DNA of 64,000 bases from Lacinutrix himadriensis (GCF_001418105.1 NZ_LIQI01000027.1:248001-312000); one strand, 5' to 3'; counted from the first letter of the stretch, positions 26,106-34,400 are shown. Program-made: numbers and translations. Notes: generated by a model from the sequence alone, not told the origin.

Positions 26106-27641
26106 ATGAGTGAAAATAAATCGAATGTAGACGTAGCATCTTGTATTACAACATTAGAGACGCTATTAGAAAATACCAATTTGCTTTTCGAATTACCCGA
26201 AGAACAACGTGTTGCGCTCTACAAAGTTGCTGGCGAATTGTCTAGACCAAATCGGGATGAGTTTCAACGCCGACGTAAAGACGCTAAAAAGGCGACAAAA
26301 CGTAAAATGATTGCTAGAGACAAGCATGCTAGAAAAACTACAGGAATTCGTTCTGCAAGAGAAGCTTCCTTGTTTGTAGCTCCAAAATTATTAGCTGCAG
26401 CTCAAATACCAGACAAACCTTTAGAATTAGAATCTCCAAGAAACTGCTACGTTTGTAAAACGGTTTTCACACAATTACATCATTTTTATGATACCATGTG
26501 TACCGAATGTGGCGATTTAAACTACGCAAAACGTTTTCAAACTACAGATTTAAAAGATCAAGTTGCTGTAATTACAGGTTCTAGATTGAAAATCGGCTAT
26601 CATATTACTTTAATGTTATTACGTTCGGGTGCAACTGTAGTCGCTACCACACGTTTTCCTGCAGATTCTGCCATTCGTTTTTCAAAAGAAGAAGATTATA
26701 AAGATTGGAGCGATCGTTTACATATTCACGGACTCGATTTAAGGCACATTCCAAGTGTAGAGATTTTCTGTAATTATATAGAGCAAAAATATAATCGCTT
26801 AGATATCTTAATCAATAATGCCGCACAAACCGTAAGAAGACCTTCTGGTTTTTATTTCCATTTAATGGAAAATGAAAAGCTTCCTATTAATAAACTTCCA
26901 GAATTAGCGCAGACGCTTTTAAAAGATCATGAAAGTTGTTTAGAAGAATTAACCAGCTTAAGTGTTGGTCCTTCAAAAACAAATAAAAACAATGTATTAC
27001 CGGTAACTTGGCACGGACCAGAACCTGGAATTGGTTTACGAAACTCTGCAGAATTATCTCAAATTCCCTACAGTTTTGATAACTCCTTACAGACTGCTGA
27101 AGTCTTTCCGGAAGGCAAATTAGATGCCGATTTACAACAAGTAGATTTACGAAAAACAAATAGCTGGCGATTAAAACTTGGTGAAATTGAAACCACAGAA
27201 ATGGTAGAAGTACAGCTAGTAAATGCGGTAGCTCCTTTTGTTTTATGTAATCGTTTGTCTAATGTAATGATGAAAGAGAATACTGGTAAAAAACACATTA
27301 TCAACGTTTCAGCAATGGAAGGGAAGTTTCATAGATTTAAAAAAGTAGATAGACATCCACATACCAATATGGCAAAAGCAGCTTTAAATATGTTAACACA
27401 TACTTCTGCATCTACCTTTGCTAAATCGGGTATTTATATGAATGCGGTGGATACTGGTTGGGTTACCGATGAAGATCCTGCAGTATTGTCTAAAAAGAAA
27501 GTAGACGTTCATGATTTTCAACCACCTTTAGATATTGTGGATGGAGCAGCACGTGTTATGGATCCGTTAATTGATGGTATAAATACAGGAAAACATTGGT
27601 CTGGTAAATTCTTAAAAGATTATTTCCCTATCGATTGGTAG
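26106..27641 (+). CDS. SDR-fold protein with N-terminal helical and zinc-ribbon region
   Basis: A 511-residue protein. Residues 1-100 are helical and very basic ('[13 protein letters not shown]'); a four-Cys zinc ribbon follows (Cys114, 117, 132, 135 in 'CYVC...CTEC'). The short-chain dehydrogenase domain runs from 150 with '[10 protein letters not shown]' (157-164) and '[12 protein letters not shown]'. The usual Tyr of YxxxK appears to be Thr420 with Lys424 ('[11 protein letters not shown]'), and Ser402 is present, so classical SDR catalysis is doubtful. I recall similar 'HPHTNMAK' proteins in eukaryotes, but cannot verify this. A nucleic-acid-related or regulatory role is possible given the basic region and two flanking csp genes. 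Function unknown. Confidence 0.75.
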   Translation: MSENKSNVDVASCITTLETLLENTNLLFELPEEQRVALYKVAGELSRPNRDEFQRRRKDAKKATKRKMIARDKHARKTTGIRSAREASLFVAPKLLAAAQIPDKPLELESPRNCYVCKTVFTQLHHFYDTMCTECGDLNYAKRFQTTDLKDQVAVITGSRLKIGYHITLMLLRSGATVVATTRFPADSAIRFSKEEDYKDWSDRLHIHGLDLRHIPSVEIFCNYIEQKYNRLDILINNAAQTVRRPSGFYFHLMENEKLPINKLPELAQTLLKDHESCLEELTSLSVGPSKTNKNNVLPVTWHGPEPGIGLRNSAELSQIPYSFDNSLQTAEVFPEGKLDADLQQVDLRKTNSWRLKLGEIETTEMVEVQLVNAVAPFVLCNRLSNVMMKENTGKKHIINVSAMEGKFHRFKKVDRHPHTNMAKAALNMLTHTSASTFAKSGIYMNAVDTGWVTDEDPAVLSKKKVDVHDFQPPLDIVDGAARVMDPLIDGINTGKHWSGKFLKDYFPIDW

Positions 27642-27662
27642 GCCAAATCTAATTTCTGGCAC

Positions 27663-27670
27663 CATCTTTG
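27663..27670 (+). promoter_or_regulatory. -7 promoter element of second csp gene (CATCTTTG)
   Basis: Same CATCTTTG core and flanks (TGGCACCATCTTTGC) as before csp copy 1, 44 bases before the ATG. Confidence 0.55.
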
Positions 27671-27713
27671 CATTCTATATAGTAATTATTAAAATAAATA
27701 TATTACAATTATT

Positions 27714-27905
27714 ATGAGTACAGGAACAGTAAAGTTTTTCAACGACACAAAAGGATTCGGATTTATCACAGAAGAAGGAGTAGACAAAGATCACTTTGTA
27801 CACATTTCAGGATTAATCGATGAGATTAGAGAAGGAGATCAAGTAGAATTTGATTTACAAGAAGGAAACAAAGGATTAAATGCAGTTAACGTAAAAGTTA
27901 TCTAA
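27714..27905 (+). CDS. Cold-shock protein (CspA family), copy 2
   Basis: A 63-residue cold-shock domain protein, identical to copy 1 from residue 4 onward. RNP1 and RNP2 are intact. At DNA level the first ~135 bases carry about 15 synonymous differences from copy 1, while the final 51 bases (27855-27905) are identical to 25936-25986. Promoter and terminator are also paralogous. Function is as an RNA chaperone; why two copies flank the SDR gene is unclear. Confidence 0.95.
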   Translation: MSTGTVKFFNDTKGFGFITEEGVDKDHFVHISGLIDEIREGDQVEFDLQEGNKGLNAVNVKVI

Positions 27906-27924
27906 TATATACTTCCAATAGTAC

Positions 27925-27959
27925 AAAAGCCCATCCATTTATTTGGATGGGCTTTTTTT
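27925..27959 (+). terminator. Terminator after csp copy 2
   Basis: Arms AGCCCATCCA and TGGATGGGCT around TTTATT, followed by T7. Compared with the copy 1 terminator a T-A pair has become C-G on both arms. Confidence 0.85.
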
Positions 27960-28026
27960 ATGTTTAAACAGCTGATAATCTTAGTAAAGTCTGTCGTTTT
28001 ACTTAGTATATATGTAGAATTAAAAA

Positions 28027-28995
28027 CTATTCTGCATTTTCCCAAGCATCTTTTAAATACAAGAGATCCTTTTTAATTCTAGATAAAACTTCCTTTTTCG
28101 GAATTGTTATTTTAGAATGTCCTTCTTCCGCACCACCTAAATCATGCTCGACATGTAGCGAAACAGGAACGTTTATTTTATATTTTTTAAGTAGTGAAAA
28201 ATAACGATTAAAATCAACCATGCCTTCACCAAGTGGCACGTGCATTGGTTGCCAAGTGCCATTTTTTATTCCCCATTTAAAATCTTTTATGACTATAGAA
28301 TTAATGAACGGTTTAATACGGCGTAATCCTAGTTCCCAACTCTGGCCACCTTCTGCAACAGCATGTCTAATATCATATTGTGAGCCCATGAATTTACCTT
28401 CTGTTGCTTCCAAAATAGGAAGTAAATCCCAAATAGGAGCGCCAACATGATTCCCAGAATGGTTTTGATAGCCACCAATAAGTCCTAATTTTTCATTTAG
28501 TTCCTCTAGCGCTTTTGCTTGTTTTCCATAAAGAGTTTGGCTCTCAGTAATCGATTTGTCTTCTGGGTATTTTAACCAATCGGTTCGGTAATGCGTAAAT
28601 CCAAGGCTACTTGCCGTTTCCAATACGGTTTTATTTACCATGTTATTAGCATCCCAAACGTTCGTACTCATCAGCTTTGGGGACAGTCCGTGTTTTTTCA
28701 TTGCTGCGGCCGCTTTCGGTAAATCTTCTATTACATTTTCTGGTAATACATGTCCTTTTCGTCGCACTGTTAAATCGAGACCATCAAAACCCATTGCTAC
28801 AGCTGCCGCCGACATTTCATTATAATCTAAAAATTGTAATTGTTTAGAAAACAAATGCACCTTTAGATCTGCTTCGGGTTCTTCCTGTAATTTAGATAAT
28901 GGATCTTGAAAGGCTAGGAGTGGAATAGATGCAAGTCCCATGGCGGAAAGCTTAGCAAATTCTCTTCTGGAATACTTGTTAGAACACGGATTCAT
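28027..28995 (-). CDS. Tat-exported sugar phosphate isomerase/epimerase-like TIM barrel
   Basis: A 322-residue xylose-isomerase-like TIM-barrel protein (AP endonuclease 2 superfamily). The N-terminus 'YSRREFAKLSAMGLASIP' is a twin-arginine signal, so the folded protein is exported, as for many sugar oxidoreductase partners in this phylum. Candidate metal ligands occur in 'YQNHSGNHVG', 'QYDIRHAVAEGG', 'IKDFKWG' and 'SLHVEHDLGG'. It stands alone. Probable substrate is a keto-sugar, not assignable. Confidence 0.82.
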   Translation of the reverse strand: MNPCSNKYSRREFAKLSAMGLASIPLLAFQDPLSKLQEEPEADLKVHLFSKQLQFLDYNEMSAAAVAMGFDGLDLTVRRKGHVLPENVIEDLPKAAAAMKKHGLSPKLMSTNVWDANNMVNKTVLETASSLGFTHYRTDWLKYPEDKSITESQTLYGKQAKALEELNEKLGLIGGYQNHSGNHVGAPIWDLLPILEATEGKFMGSQYDIRHAVAEGGQSWELGLRRIKPFINSIVIKDFKWGIKNGTWQPMHVPLGEGMVDFNRYFSLLKKYKINVPVSLHVEHDLGGAEEGHSKITIPKKEVLSRIKKDLLYLKDAWENAE

Positions 28996-29221
28996 TTTGT
29001 AGTGATTTGTGAATGAGATAGTAAGATACTTTTTTTTGAAGGAATTTTAGAATACGGAAAAGTTCTTCTTCTTTATAAATCTAAAAACACACAAGGTAAC
29101 TTTTTGACTATCATAGCTCTAAGTGTTATTTAAGGTTTCAGAATTATTAATAACACCTTTAACGAAAGCTTTTGTAGTAATATTTTTATATATTTAACAA
29201 ATAACTAAAACTTTTCTTACT
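28996..29221. other. Intergenic region, nothing recognised
   Basis: About 225 bases between divergent genes (isomerase and small exported peptide); AT-rich, no repeat, palindrome or clear promoter element seen. Confidence 0.4.
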
Positions 29222-29377
29222 ATGAAATACAGAATATTCGCACTATTAATGATTTTTGCTTTTTCAACTTCTATGAGCGCCATAGAGATCAGAGGCAAGA
29301 GAAAAGTACCTTCTCAAGGTTATGCACAACAAACAGTGGAAACGCCTAATGTGTTGGATTTAAAAAATAAAATGTAA
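29222..29377 (+). CDS. Small exported peptide, unknown function
   Basis: A 51-residue reading frame with a complete signal peptide: 'MKYRIFALLMIFAFSTSMSA' followed by a basic, then polar tail ending 'NVLDLKNKM'. Predicted cleavage after 'SMSA' leaves about 31 residues ('IEIRGKRKVPSQG...'). A strong hairpin terminator lies 24 bases after the stop, which supports that it is expressed as its own unit. No Cys, so no lipoprotein. It is shorter than usual gene-calling limits and may be unannotated in relatives. No function is proposed. Confidence 0.6.
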   Translation: MKYRIFALLMIFAFSTSMSAIEIRGKRKVPSQGYAQQTVETPNVLDLKNKM

Positions 29378-29398
29378 TTAATAATTACATGAATTTAA

Positions 29399-29430
29399 AA
29401 AAGCAATGTTATCTAACATTGCTTTTTTTT
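29399..29430 (+). terminator. Terminator after the small exported peptide
   Basis: Perfect arms AAGCAATGTTA and TAACATTGCTT with T8 on the plus side; the A-run on the other side may let it also end the minus-strand redoxin gene. Confidence 0.8.
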
Positions 29431-29860
29431 ATAGCATACTTTCTATAGCATAATACAATCTATTCTTCGCATTATCTTGAGAACCAAAAATAGAACGAAA
29501 CAATACTCCTTGTTCTGTTATAAGCAACCATTGTGGCGTGCCTTCCGATTCAAATTGATCATACACCTTATGTCCTTCATCGATATAAATAGGAAACGGA
29601 TTTTCACCACTAGTAAACACACTTTTAATATTTTCTTTTGTGCCTTCTCTATTTACAAAATCGGCATGAATACCTGCAACTTGAATGGCTGGATATTTTT
29701 GTTGAAAGTCGTATGCCAAAGGAATAGCACGACCTGTACAACCCAAACAATCATTGTTATAGATAATTAATAACAACACTTTGTCTTTATAAACGGTCAT
29801 CAAATCTACTGCGACACCATCTAAATCTTTTACTATTATAGACTCTATTGGATTGTTCAT
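29429..29860 (-). CDS. Redoxin-like protein with CLGC active site
   Basis: A 143-residue thioredoxin-fold protein of the AhpC-TSA/redoxin group. The active site is 'NNDCLGCTGRA' (a CxxC with Leu-Gly between) and the cis-proline loop is 'EGTPQWLLI'. No signal peptide, so cytosolic. A thiol-disulfide or peroxide reductase role is likely. The ATG immediately follows the stop of the ThiE-like gene, so it is the second gene of that operon. Confidence 0.8.
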   Translation of the reverse strand: MNNPIESIIVKDLDGVAVDLMTVYKDKVLLLIIYNNDCLGCTGRAIPLAYDFQQKYPAIQVAGIHADFVNREGTKENIKSVFTSGENPFPIYIDEGHKVYDQFESEGTPQWLLITEQGVLFRSIFGSQDNAKNRLYYAIESML

Positions 29861-30505
29861 TTATTCAAAAGTATGACGTTGTTCTTGGGTAGAAGATGCG
29901 TTTAGTAATTGGTTAAAGGTTTTAATGGCATCAAAATTTTGGGTAATCGCTTCAGAAACAGCAATACCTGAAATTTCCGTTTTTAATATCTCTGTAACAT
30001 CTGCTGTAGTGATCCCTCCAAAACCAATAATTGGAATCGGCGTTTTTAAAACATCGGTGATTGCTGTATATCCTTTTTTTCCTAAAACCGGACCTAAATT
30101 AGCGTTGGTTTTTGTCTCTCTAAAAGGACCTAAAACAATATAGTCAATAGATGCATCTAATAATTTTTCACAATCGGCTAAAGTATTTGCAGCACCGCCA
30201 ATACTTTGCCAAGGATATAAATGTTTTCTAACGATAGTAGGCGAGGCATCCGTTTTTTCTAAATAAACACCATCCGCTTTAATTTCTTTTGCCACTTTAT
30301 AATAACCGCTAATCACTAATCTGGTTTGAAAAACTGCAGTAATTTTAATCGCTTCTTTGGCAATCTTTAAAAGCTTTTTTTCGGAAGCATTCGCCATACC
30401 AAGTTGCACTAATTCTACACCAGAAGTACATGCTTTTTGTATGTTTTCTAAAATTTCTTTTGGGGAATCTCCTGTTGCTATATAGTGTAATTTTGGTATA
30501 ATCAT
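29861..30505 (-). CDS. ThiE-like thiamine phosphate synthase family protein, divergent
   Basis: A 214-residue TIM-barrel protein of the ThiE/TenI superfamily. Preserved segments are 'DYIVLGPFRETKTNANLGP' and 'PIIGFGGITTADVTEILKT', which bind phosphate and the thiazole substrate. The pyrimidine-site motif 'QLRxK' of true ThiE reads 'QLGMANAS', so Arg and Lys are missing and classical thiamine phosphate synthesis is doubtful. It is outside any thi operon. A TenI-like role or a salvage function is possible. Confidence 0.7.
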   Translation of the reverse strand: MIIPKLHYIATGDSPKEILENIQKACTSGVELVQLGMANASEKKLLKIAKEAIKITAVFQTRLVISGYYKVAKEIKADGVYLEKTDASPTIVRKHLYPWQSIGGAANTLADCEKLLDASIDYIVLGPFRETKTNANLGPVLGKKGYTAITDVLKTPIPIIGFGGITTADVTEILKTEISGIAVSEAITQNFDAIKTFNQLLNASSTQEQRHTFE

Positions 30506-30551
30506 ATTTTCGTTTCTTGTGTTCTTCCGTATTTTAAAATGGAATATGTTG

Positions 30552-30559
30552 CAAAAATA
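30552..30559 (-). promoter_or_regulatory. Putative -7 element of the ThiE-like operon
   Basis: Reads TATTTTTG on the minus strand, 47 bases before the ATG; matches TAnnTTTG. Confidence 0.45.
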
Positions 30560-30687
30560 CGACTATTATAAGAACCTTAGTAGAGAATAGCGAATGGAAA
30601 TAGAAGCTATTTATTTCCGAAATAAAAATAAAAAAAATAACTGTTTTATTAATGCATAGAATCGATTAAGAAACAGACTACATTATG

Positions 30688-30695
30688 TAATTTTG
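30688..30695 (+). promoter_or_regulatory. Putative -7 element of the luciferase-like gene
   Basis: TAATTTTG, a match to TAnnTTTG, 54 bases before the ATG at 30750. The 244-base divergent region 30506-30749 holds nothing else recognisable. Confidence 0.4.
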
Positions 30696-30749
30696 TGGAA
30701 GAAGTAACGACTATTGTATACTTAATATTACCATTGATTTTATCCTATT

Positions 30750-31754
30750 ATGAAAAAGAATCCAACAACCTATTCTATATTAGATCTTGCTTTAGTTTCT
30801 AAAGGACATACATTAAAAGAAACCTATGCCAATGTTTTGGAATTGGCACAACATGCCGAAACCTTTGGTTACACACGCTATTGGTTGGCAGAACATCATA
30901 ATTCGTCAAATATTGCAAGTAGCGCAACTTCTATATTAATTGGTTATGTGGCACAAGGCACTAATACTATTCGTGTTGGTTCTGGAGGTGTTATGCTACC
31001 TAATCATTCGCCATTAATCATCGCAGAACAGTTTGGTACCTTAGGTTCTATATATCCTAATCGAATAGATCTAGGTTTGGGTAGAGCGCCAGGAACAGAC
31101 AGAGAAACCGCAGAAGCTATTCGTTCCGATTTTATGCAAGCAGCACATTCTTTTCCTAACGAATTAGAAAAAATACAAACCTATTTTTCGGCAGAAAATG
31201 CAACTTCTAAAGTCCGAGCTACCGTTGCAGAAGGCGTAGATGTTCCTATTTATATCTTAGGTTCGAGTACCGATAGTGCGCATTTGGCAGCTAAAAAAGG
31301 ATTGCCTTATGCTTTTGCTAGTCACTTTGCTACCGCGCAATTATGGGATGCCTTGAAGATTTATCGCGATGAATTTCAGCCTTCGGAAGTATTACAAAAA
31401 CCATACGTAATCGTTGGTGTCAATATTATTATTGCAGAAACAGACGAAGAAGCTCAAAATCTCTCCACTTCCTTAATCAAAATGATTGTAGGGATATTTA
31501 CTGGTAAACGCGACTATGTGCAACCGCCAACAGCAATGACAGACGATTTAAAACAGGTGATGCAAAATCCGCAAATACACCAAATGTTAAAGTATTCTTT
31601 CATTGGTAGTAAAGCTACTGTAAAAGCACAAGTCAAAGAATTTATGGAACAAACCGAAGCCGACGAATTTATTGCGGTTACTAATATTTATGATATAAAA
31701 GATAGAATCCGTTCTTATGCATTGTTTGCCGAAATCATGAAGGAGCTACAATAA
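30750..31754 (+). CDS. LLM-class flavin-dependent oxidoreductase (luciferase-like)
   Basis: A 334-residue single-subunit member of the bacterial luciferase-like monooxygenase family, MsnO8-like subgroup. Segments 'YSILDLALVSKGHT', 'YWLAEHHNSSNIASSATS' and 'RVGSGGVMLPNHSPLIIAEQFGTL' are characteristic, with 'DLGLGRAPGTD' after them. Such proteins use FMNH2 to oxygenate small organic molecules; physiological substrates are mostly unknown. It is monocistronic. Confidence 0.88.
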   Translation: MKKNPTTYSILDLALVSKGHTLKETYANVLELAQHAETFGYTRYWLAEHHNSSNIASSATSILIGYVAQGTNTIRVGSGGVMLPNHSPLIIAEQFGTLGSIYPNRIDLGLGRAPGTDRETAEAIRSDFMQAAHSFPNELEKIQTYFSAENATSKVRATVAEGVDVPIYILGSSTDSAHLAAKKGLPYAFASHFATAQLWDALKIYRDEFQPSEVLQKPYVIVGVNIIIAETDEEAQNLSTSLIKMIVGIFTGKRDYVQPPTAMTDDLKQVMQNPQIHQMLKYSFIGSKATVKAQVKEFMEQTEADEFIAVTNIYDIKDRIRSYALFAEIMKELQ

Positions 31755-31869
31755 AGAAAACCTGTTGAATTGGACATCCAATAGCATATGCGTTCATATT
31801 CATAGCATATACGCCAATGTTAGTGCCTATTTATAATTAGTTTGACCATAGAAGGATAATTAATTAAAA

Positions 31870-32184
31870 ATGAAGACGACTATGACTATACATTTTGAAT
31901 ATGACGAAGTACAAGCAAGCAAAAGATTAGAGGCATTTGCAACCGAAAAATTAGAAGGCTTATTTAACAAGTTTTCCATGATTATTAGAGCAGATGTTTT
32001 TTTTAAATTGGAAAACACCACTTCAGACGAAACAGGCAAGATTTGCAACATTCGCTTAAGTGTTCCTGGTCCTAGATTATTTGCCGAAGCAAGTCACGAT
32101 AATTTTATGAATTCTATTTCAGAAACTATAAATAATTTGGACACGCAATTGACGAAGAAAAAAGGAAAAATGACGAGCTTTTAA
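31870..32184 (+). CDS. Ribosome hibernation-promoting factor, short HPF/YfiA type
   Basis: A 104-residue protein of the sigma-54 modulation/S30EA family. Segments 'MTIHFEYDEVQASKRLEAFATEKLEGL' (in parts, residues 5-31) and 'RLSVPGPRLFAEASHDNFMNSI' fit the beta-alpha-beta fold that binds the mRNA channel of the 30S subunit and stabilises inactive ribosomes in stationary phase. Only the short domain is present, without the long-form dimerization tail. The upstream 100 bases hold a palindrome (31769-31782) and a direct repeat (31782-31792, 31803-31813). Confidence 0.85.
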   Translation: MKTTMTIHFEYDEVQASKRLEAFATEKLEGLFNKFSMIIRADVFFKLENTTSDETGKICNIRLSVPGPRLFAEASHDNFMNSISETINNLDTQLTKKKGKMTSF

Positions 32185-32260
32185 TACTATATAAGTTGTT
32201 ATAAAAAGCGACAACATTAAGAATAGCATTAAATAAAAACGAATTATAAAATAATAGACC

Positions 32261-32770
32261 ATGATAAAACCAACAGAAAAAGCACCTGCATTAAAGGTTA
32301 AATTAGTGAACGATATTACATGGAGTTTACAAGAACAAACCCCAGAAAACTTTACTTTAATTATTTTCTTTAGAGGAAAACACTGTCCGGTTTGTAAAAT
32401 GCAATTGGAAGAATTACAGACTAAGATTAATGATTTTACAGAACGAGGAGTTAACGTAATAGCGATTAGCACAAACACAGAAGAACTTGCAAAAGCAACC
32501 CACAAAGAATGGAAAATTGCAGACATCCCTTTAGGTTATGGTTTTGCTATTGACGAAGCTAGAAAATGGGGGTTATTTATATCTAAAGGAATCAAAGAAA
32601 CAGAACCAGAACATTTTAGTGAGCCAGGATTATTTCTAATCCATAAAGATGGAACCGTATATTGGGAATCTATTCAATCTATGCCATTTGGAAGACCACA
32701 ATTTAAAGATGTCTTAAACGGAATTGATTATATATTAAAACAAGGATATCCTGCTAGAGGAGAAGCCTAA
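32261..32770 (+). CDS. Peroxiredoxin-like (AhpC/TSA) redoxin
   Basis: A 169-residue peroxiredoxin-like protein. The site 'FRGKHCPVCKMQLEEL' has a CPVC pair in the place of the TxxC peroxidatic motif, and 'FAIDEARKWGLFISKGI' and 'PGLFLIHKDGTVYW' are typical redoxin strands. It probably reduces peroxides or disulfides in the cytosol. It follows hpf by 77 bases and ends before a long-loop terminator. Confidence 0.82.
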   Translation: MIKPTEKAPALKVKLVNDITWSLQEQTPENFTLIIFFRGKHCPVCKMQLEELQTKINDFTERGVNVIAISTNTEELAKATHKEWKIADIPLGYGFAIDEARKWGLFISKGIKETEPEHFSEPGLFLIHKDGTVYWESIQSMPFGRPQFKDVLNGIDYILKQGYPARGEA

Positions 32771-32852
32771 TAGTAGTTACTACTTGTAGTTTTTCTAGAA
32801 ATATTTTTTACGGAAGAGTCTTTTAGAAATCAGAGAAATTCAATATATAAAG

Positions 32853-32917
32853 AGCAATTTTATACGATATGAATTATTACAAAATGATAATTTCTTAGTA
32901 TAAAATTGCTTTTTTTT
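32853..32917 (+). terminator. Long-loop terminator after the peroxiredoxin gene
   Basis: A perfect 13-base stem (AGCAATTTTATAC / GTATAAAATTGCT) with a 32-base AT-rich loop and T8 after the stem. The loop is far longer than in ordinary terminators. Confidence 0.65.
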
Positions 32918-32925
32918 ATTCCTAA

Positions 32926-33513
32926 TTATTGAAAATGTGCTTTTATTTTTTTGAAAACAGCAATTGGTGTATCACTATTCCAAATACCACCTAAAACACC
33001 AACCCCTTTAAAGCCTAAAGTTTTAAAAGCATCTAAATTATCTGCGGTAACGCCACCCATACCTATAATGGTTTTGTCAATGGCATTCACATCAAAACCA
33101 CGACCAGCATAATCTGTTTTAGAAATGGAAGCAAACACCGGACTTAGTAAATGGTAGTCAAATTCAAAATAGCAATCTTCCAAGTCTTGTGGTTCATGAA
33201 ACGAAGAGCTTATGGTTTTTCCAAACATATTCAGCCCTTTAAAATACTGACCAGGATTATCAATATGCGCAATTCTTTCCTGTTCTTGAAAATGAATTCC
33301 TTTTAAATTATAGTCGTTAATTAATGCATGGTGATAATGCACCACAATTCTGTTGTGATACTTGGCATCTATCAAATTTAAATAGTCAGAATGTTCCTTG
33401 TAATCTTTATCTGGTTTTCTAAAATGATAGCAGGCTAAACCTTCTTCAAATAACTGATTCAGAATTTCAATTTCATTAGGTACATCTTTTTCTGGTGCAA
33501 TTACAACAATCAT
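32926..33513 (-). CDS. ThiE/TenI-like protein
   Basis: A 195-residue TIM barrel of the ThiE/TenI superfamily. It keeps 'YHFRKPDKD' (pyrimidine/phosphate site), 'ISSSFHEPQDLE', 'YHLLSPVFASISKTDY' and 'IIGMGGVTADNLDAF'. The Phe-Arg-Lys form of the first motif and lack of a 'TxTK' loop point to TenI-like rather than strict ThiE. It is monocistronic and lies 2.4 kb from another divergent ThiE-like gene. Exact reaction not assigned. Confidence 0.72.
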   Translation of the reverse strand: MIVVIAPEKDVPNEIEILNQLFEEGLACYHFRKPDKDYKEHSDYLNLIDAKYHNRIVVHYHHALINDYNLKGIHFQEQERIAHIDNPGQYFKGLNMFGKTISSSFHEPQDLEDCYFEFDYHLLSPVFASISKTDYAGRGFDVNAIDKTIIGMGGVTADNLDAFKTLGFKGVGVLGGIWNSDTPIAVFKKIKAHFQ

Positions 33514-33545
33514 AGTTTAGCTCTTTTTTTCAATAACTTATTTCA

Positions 33546-33553
33546 CAAAGATA
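33546..33553 (-). promoter_or_regulatory. -7 promoter element of the ThiE/TenI-like gene
   Basis: Minus-strand TATCTTTG, 33 bases before the ATG at 33513. Confidence 0.6.
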
Positions 33554-33833
33554 CTTTCCTTTAACCATACTTTAAGGTTTTATATTTTTAATATTTTGTC
33601 AAACGCATTCAAATATCACATATCCATATTCCATAAAAAAAGGAAAGTATTTTAAGAAGCCGAATGCCGTATTTTCTTATAAACAGTAACACTTTAACGC
33701 GATTAAACAACTCAAGATCAGCGCTTTTTAACACGCTGTTAAAGTTGGTTAAAAAGGTTAAAAGTATGATAAATAGGAAACTAGAAGCCGTTATTTTTTT
33801 TTCATTTGTTGGGAACAATAAAAACTTTCAACC
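33554..33833. promoter_or_regulatory. Intergenic region with inverted repeat before an OM barrel gene
   Basis: The 320-base gap 33514-33833 has no convincing gene. It contains the inverted repeat TTTAACA-CGC-TGTTAAA at 33727-33743, about 90 bases before the next ATG, plus a weaker related site (TTTAACGCGATTAAA) near 33694. These are candidate regulator sites; the regulator is unknown. Confidence 0.4.
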
Positions 33834-34400
33834 ATGAAAAAAGGATTACTTATTATTGCAATTTCCGTGATCGGATTTACAAAAGCACAAGCACAAGACG
33901 TTGAATTCGGCGCAAAACTAATTATTAATTATGCGAACCTTTACGGAGATTATGATGGAGACGACGGCGGCGTAACCAGTCTTATTAATTTTGGAGTAAT
34001 GTCTGAAATACACATCAATGAAAAATTCTCTTTCCAACCAGAAATTATGTATTCTATGCAAGGATTTAGTACAGGAAATGGTGATGACGACTTGGTAAAT
34101 TTGAATTATTTGAATGTACCATTAATGGGGAAATACTATATCACCAAAGGTTTTAGTGTGGAAGCTGGTCCGCAAATAGGATTTTTACTTTCCGCAAAAA
34201 ACGATGGCGATGATGTGAAAAGTAGTTTTAAAGGATTAGATCTTGGTGTGAACTTCGGATTGGGTTACAAATTAGAAAACGGATTAAACTTTGGCGCACG
34301 TTACAATTTAGGCGTATCTAATATCAATGATGTCGATGGTTCTTCTAGTAAATTTAGAAATGGTGTAGCACAAGTATCTGTTGGCTATTTCTTCTTATAA
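33834..34400 (+). CDS. Outer-membrane beta-barrel (porin-family) protein
   Basis: A 188-residue protein with a signal peptide ('KKGLLIIAISVIGFTKAQAQ') and eight-strand barrel pattern of the OMP_b-brl_2 type: 'FGAKLIINYANLYG', 'FSVEAGPQIGFLLS', ending 'VAQVSVGYFFL'. An acidic loop 'YDGDDGG' (about residues 38-46) may bind cations. Function is unknown, as for most of this family. A terminator follows. Confidence 0.75.
   Translation: MKKGLLIIAISVIGFTKAQAQDVEFGAKLIINYANLYGDYDGDDGGVTSLINFGVMSEIHINEKFSFQPEIMYSMQGFSTGNGDDDLVNLNYLNVPLMGKYYITKGFSVEAGPQIGFLLSAKNDGDDVKSSFKGLDLGVNFGLGYKLENGLNFGARYNLGVSNINDVDGSSSKFRNGVAQVSVGYFFL

Noticed and set aside
33609-33818. 69-residue minus-strand frame in the gap before the OM barrel
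   Set aside because: No plausible composition or ribosome site; it covers the inverted repeat and promoter region of the next gene.
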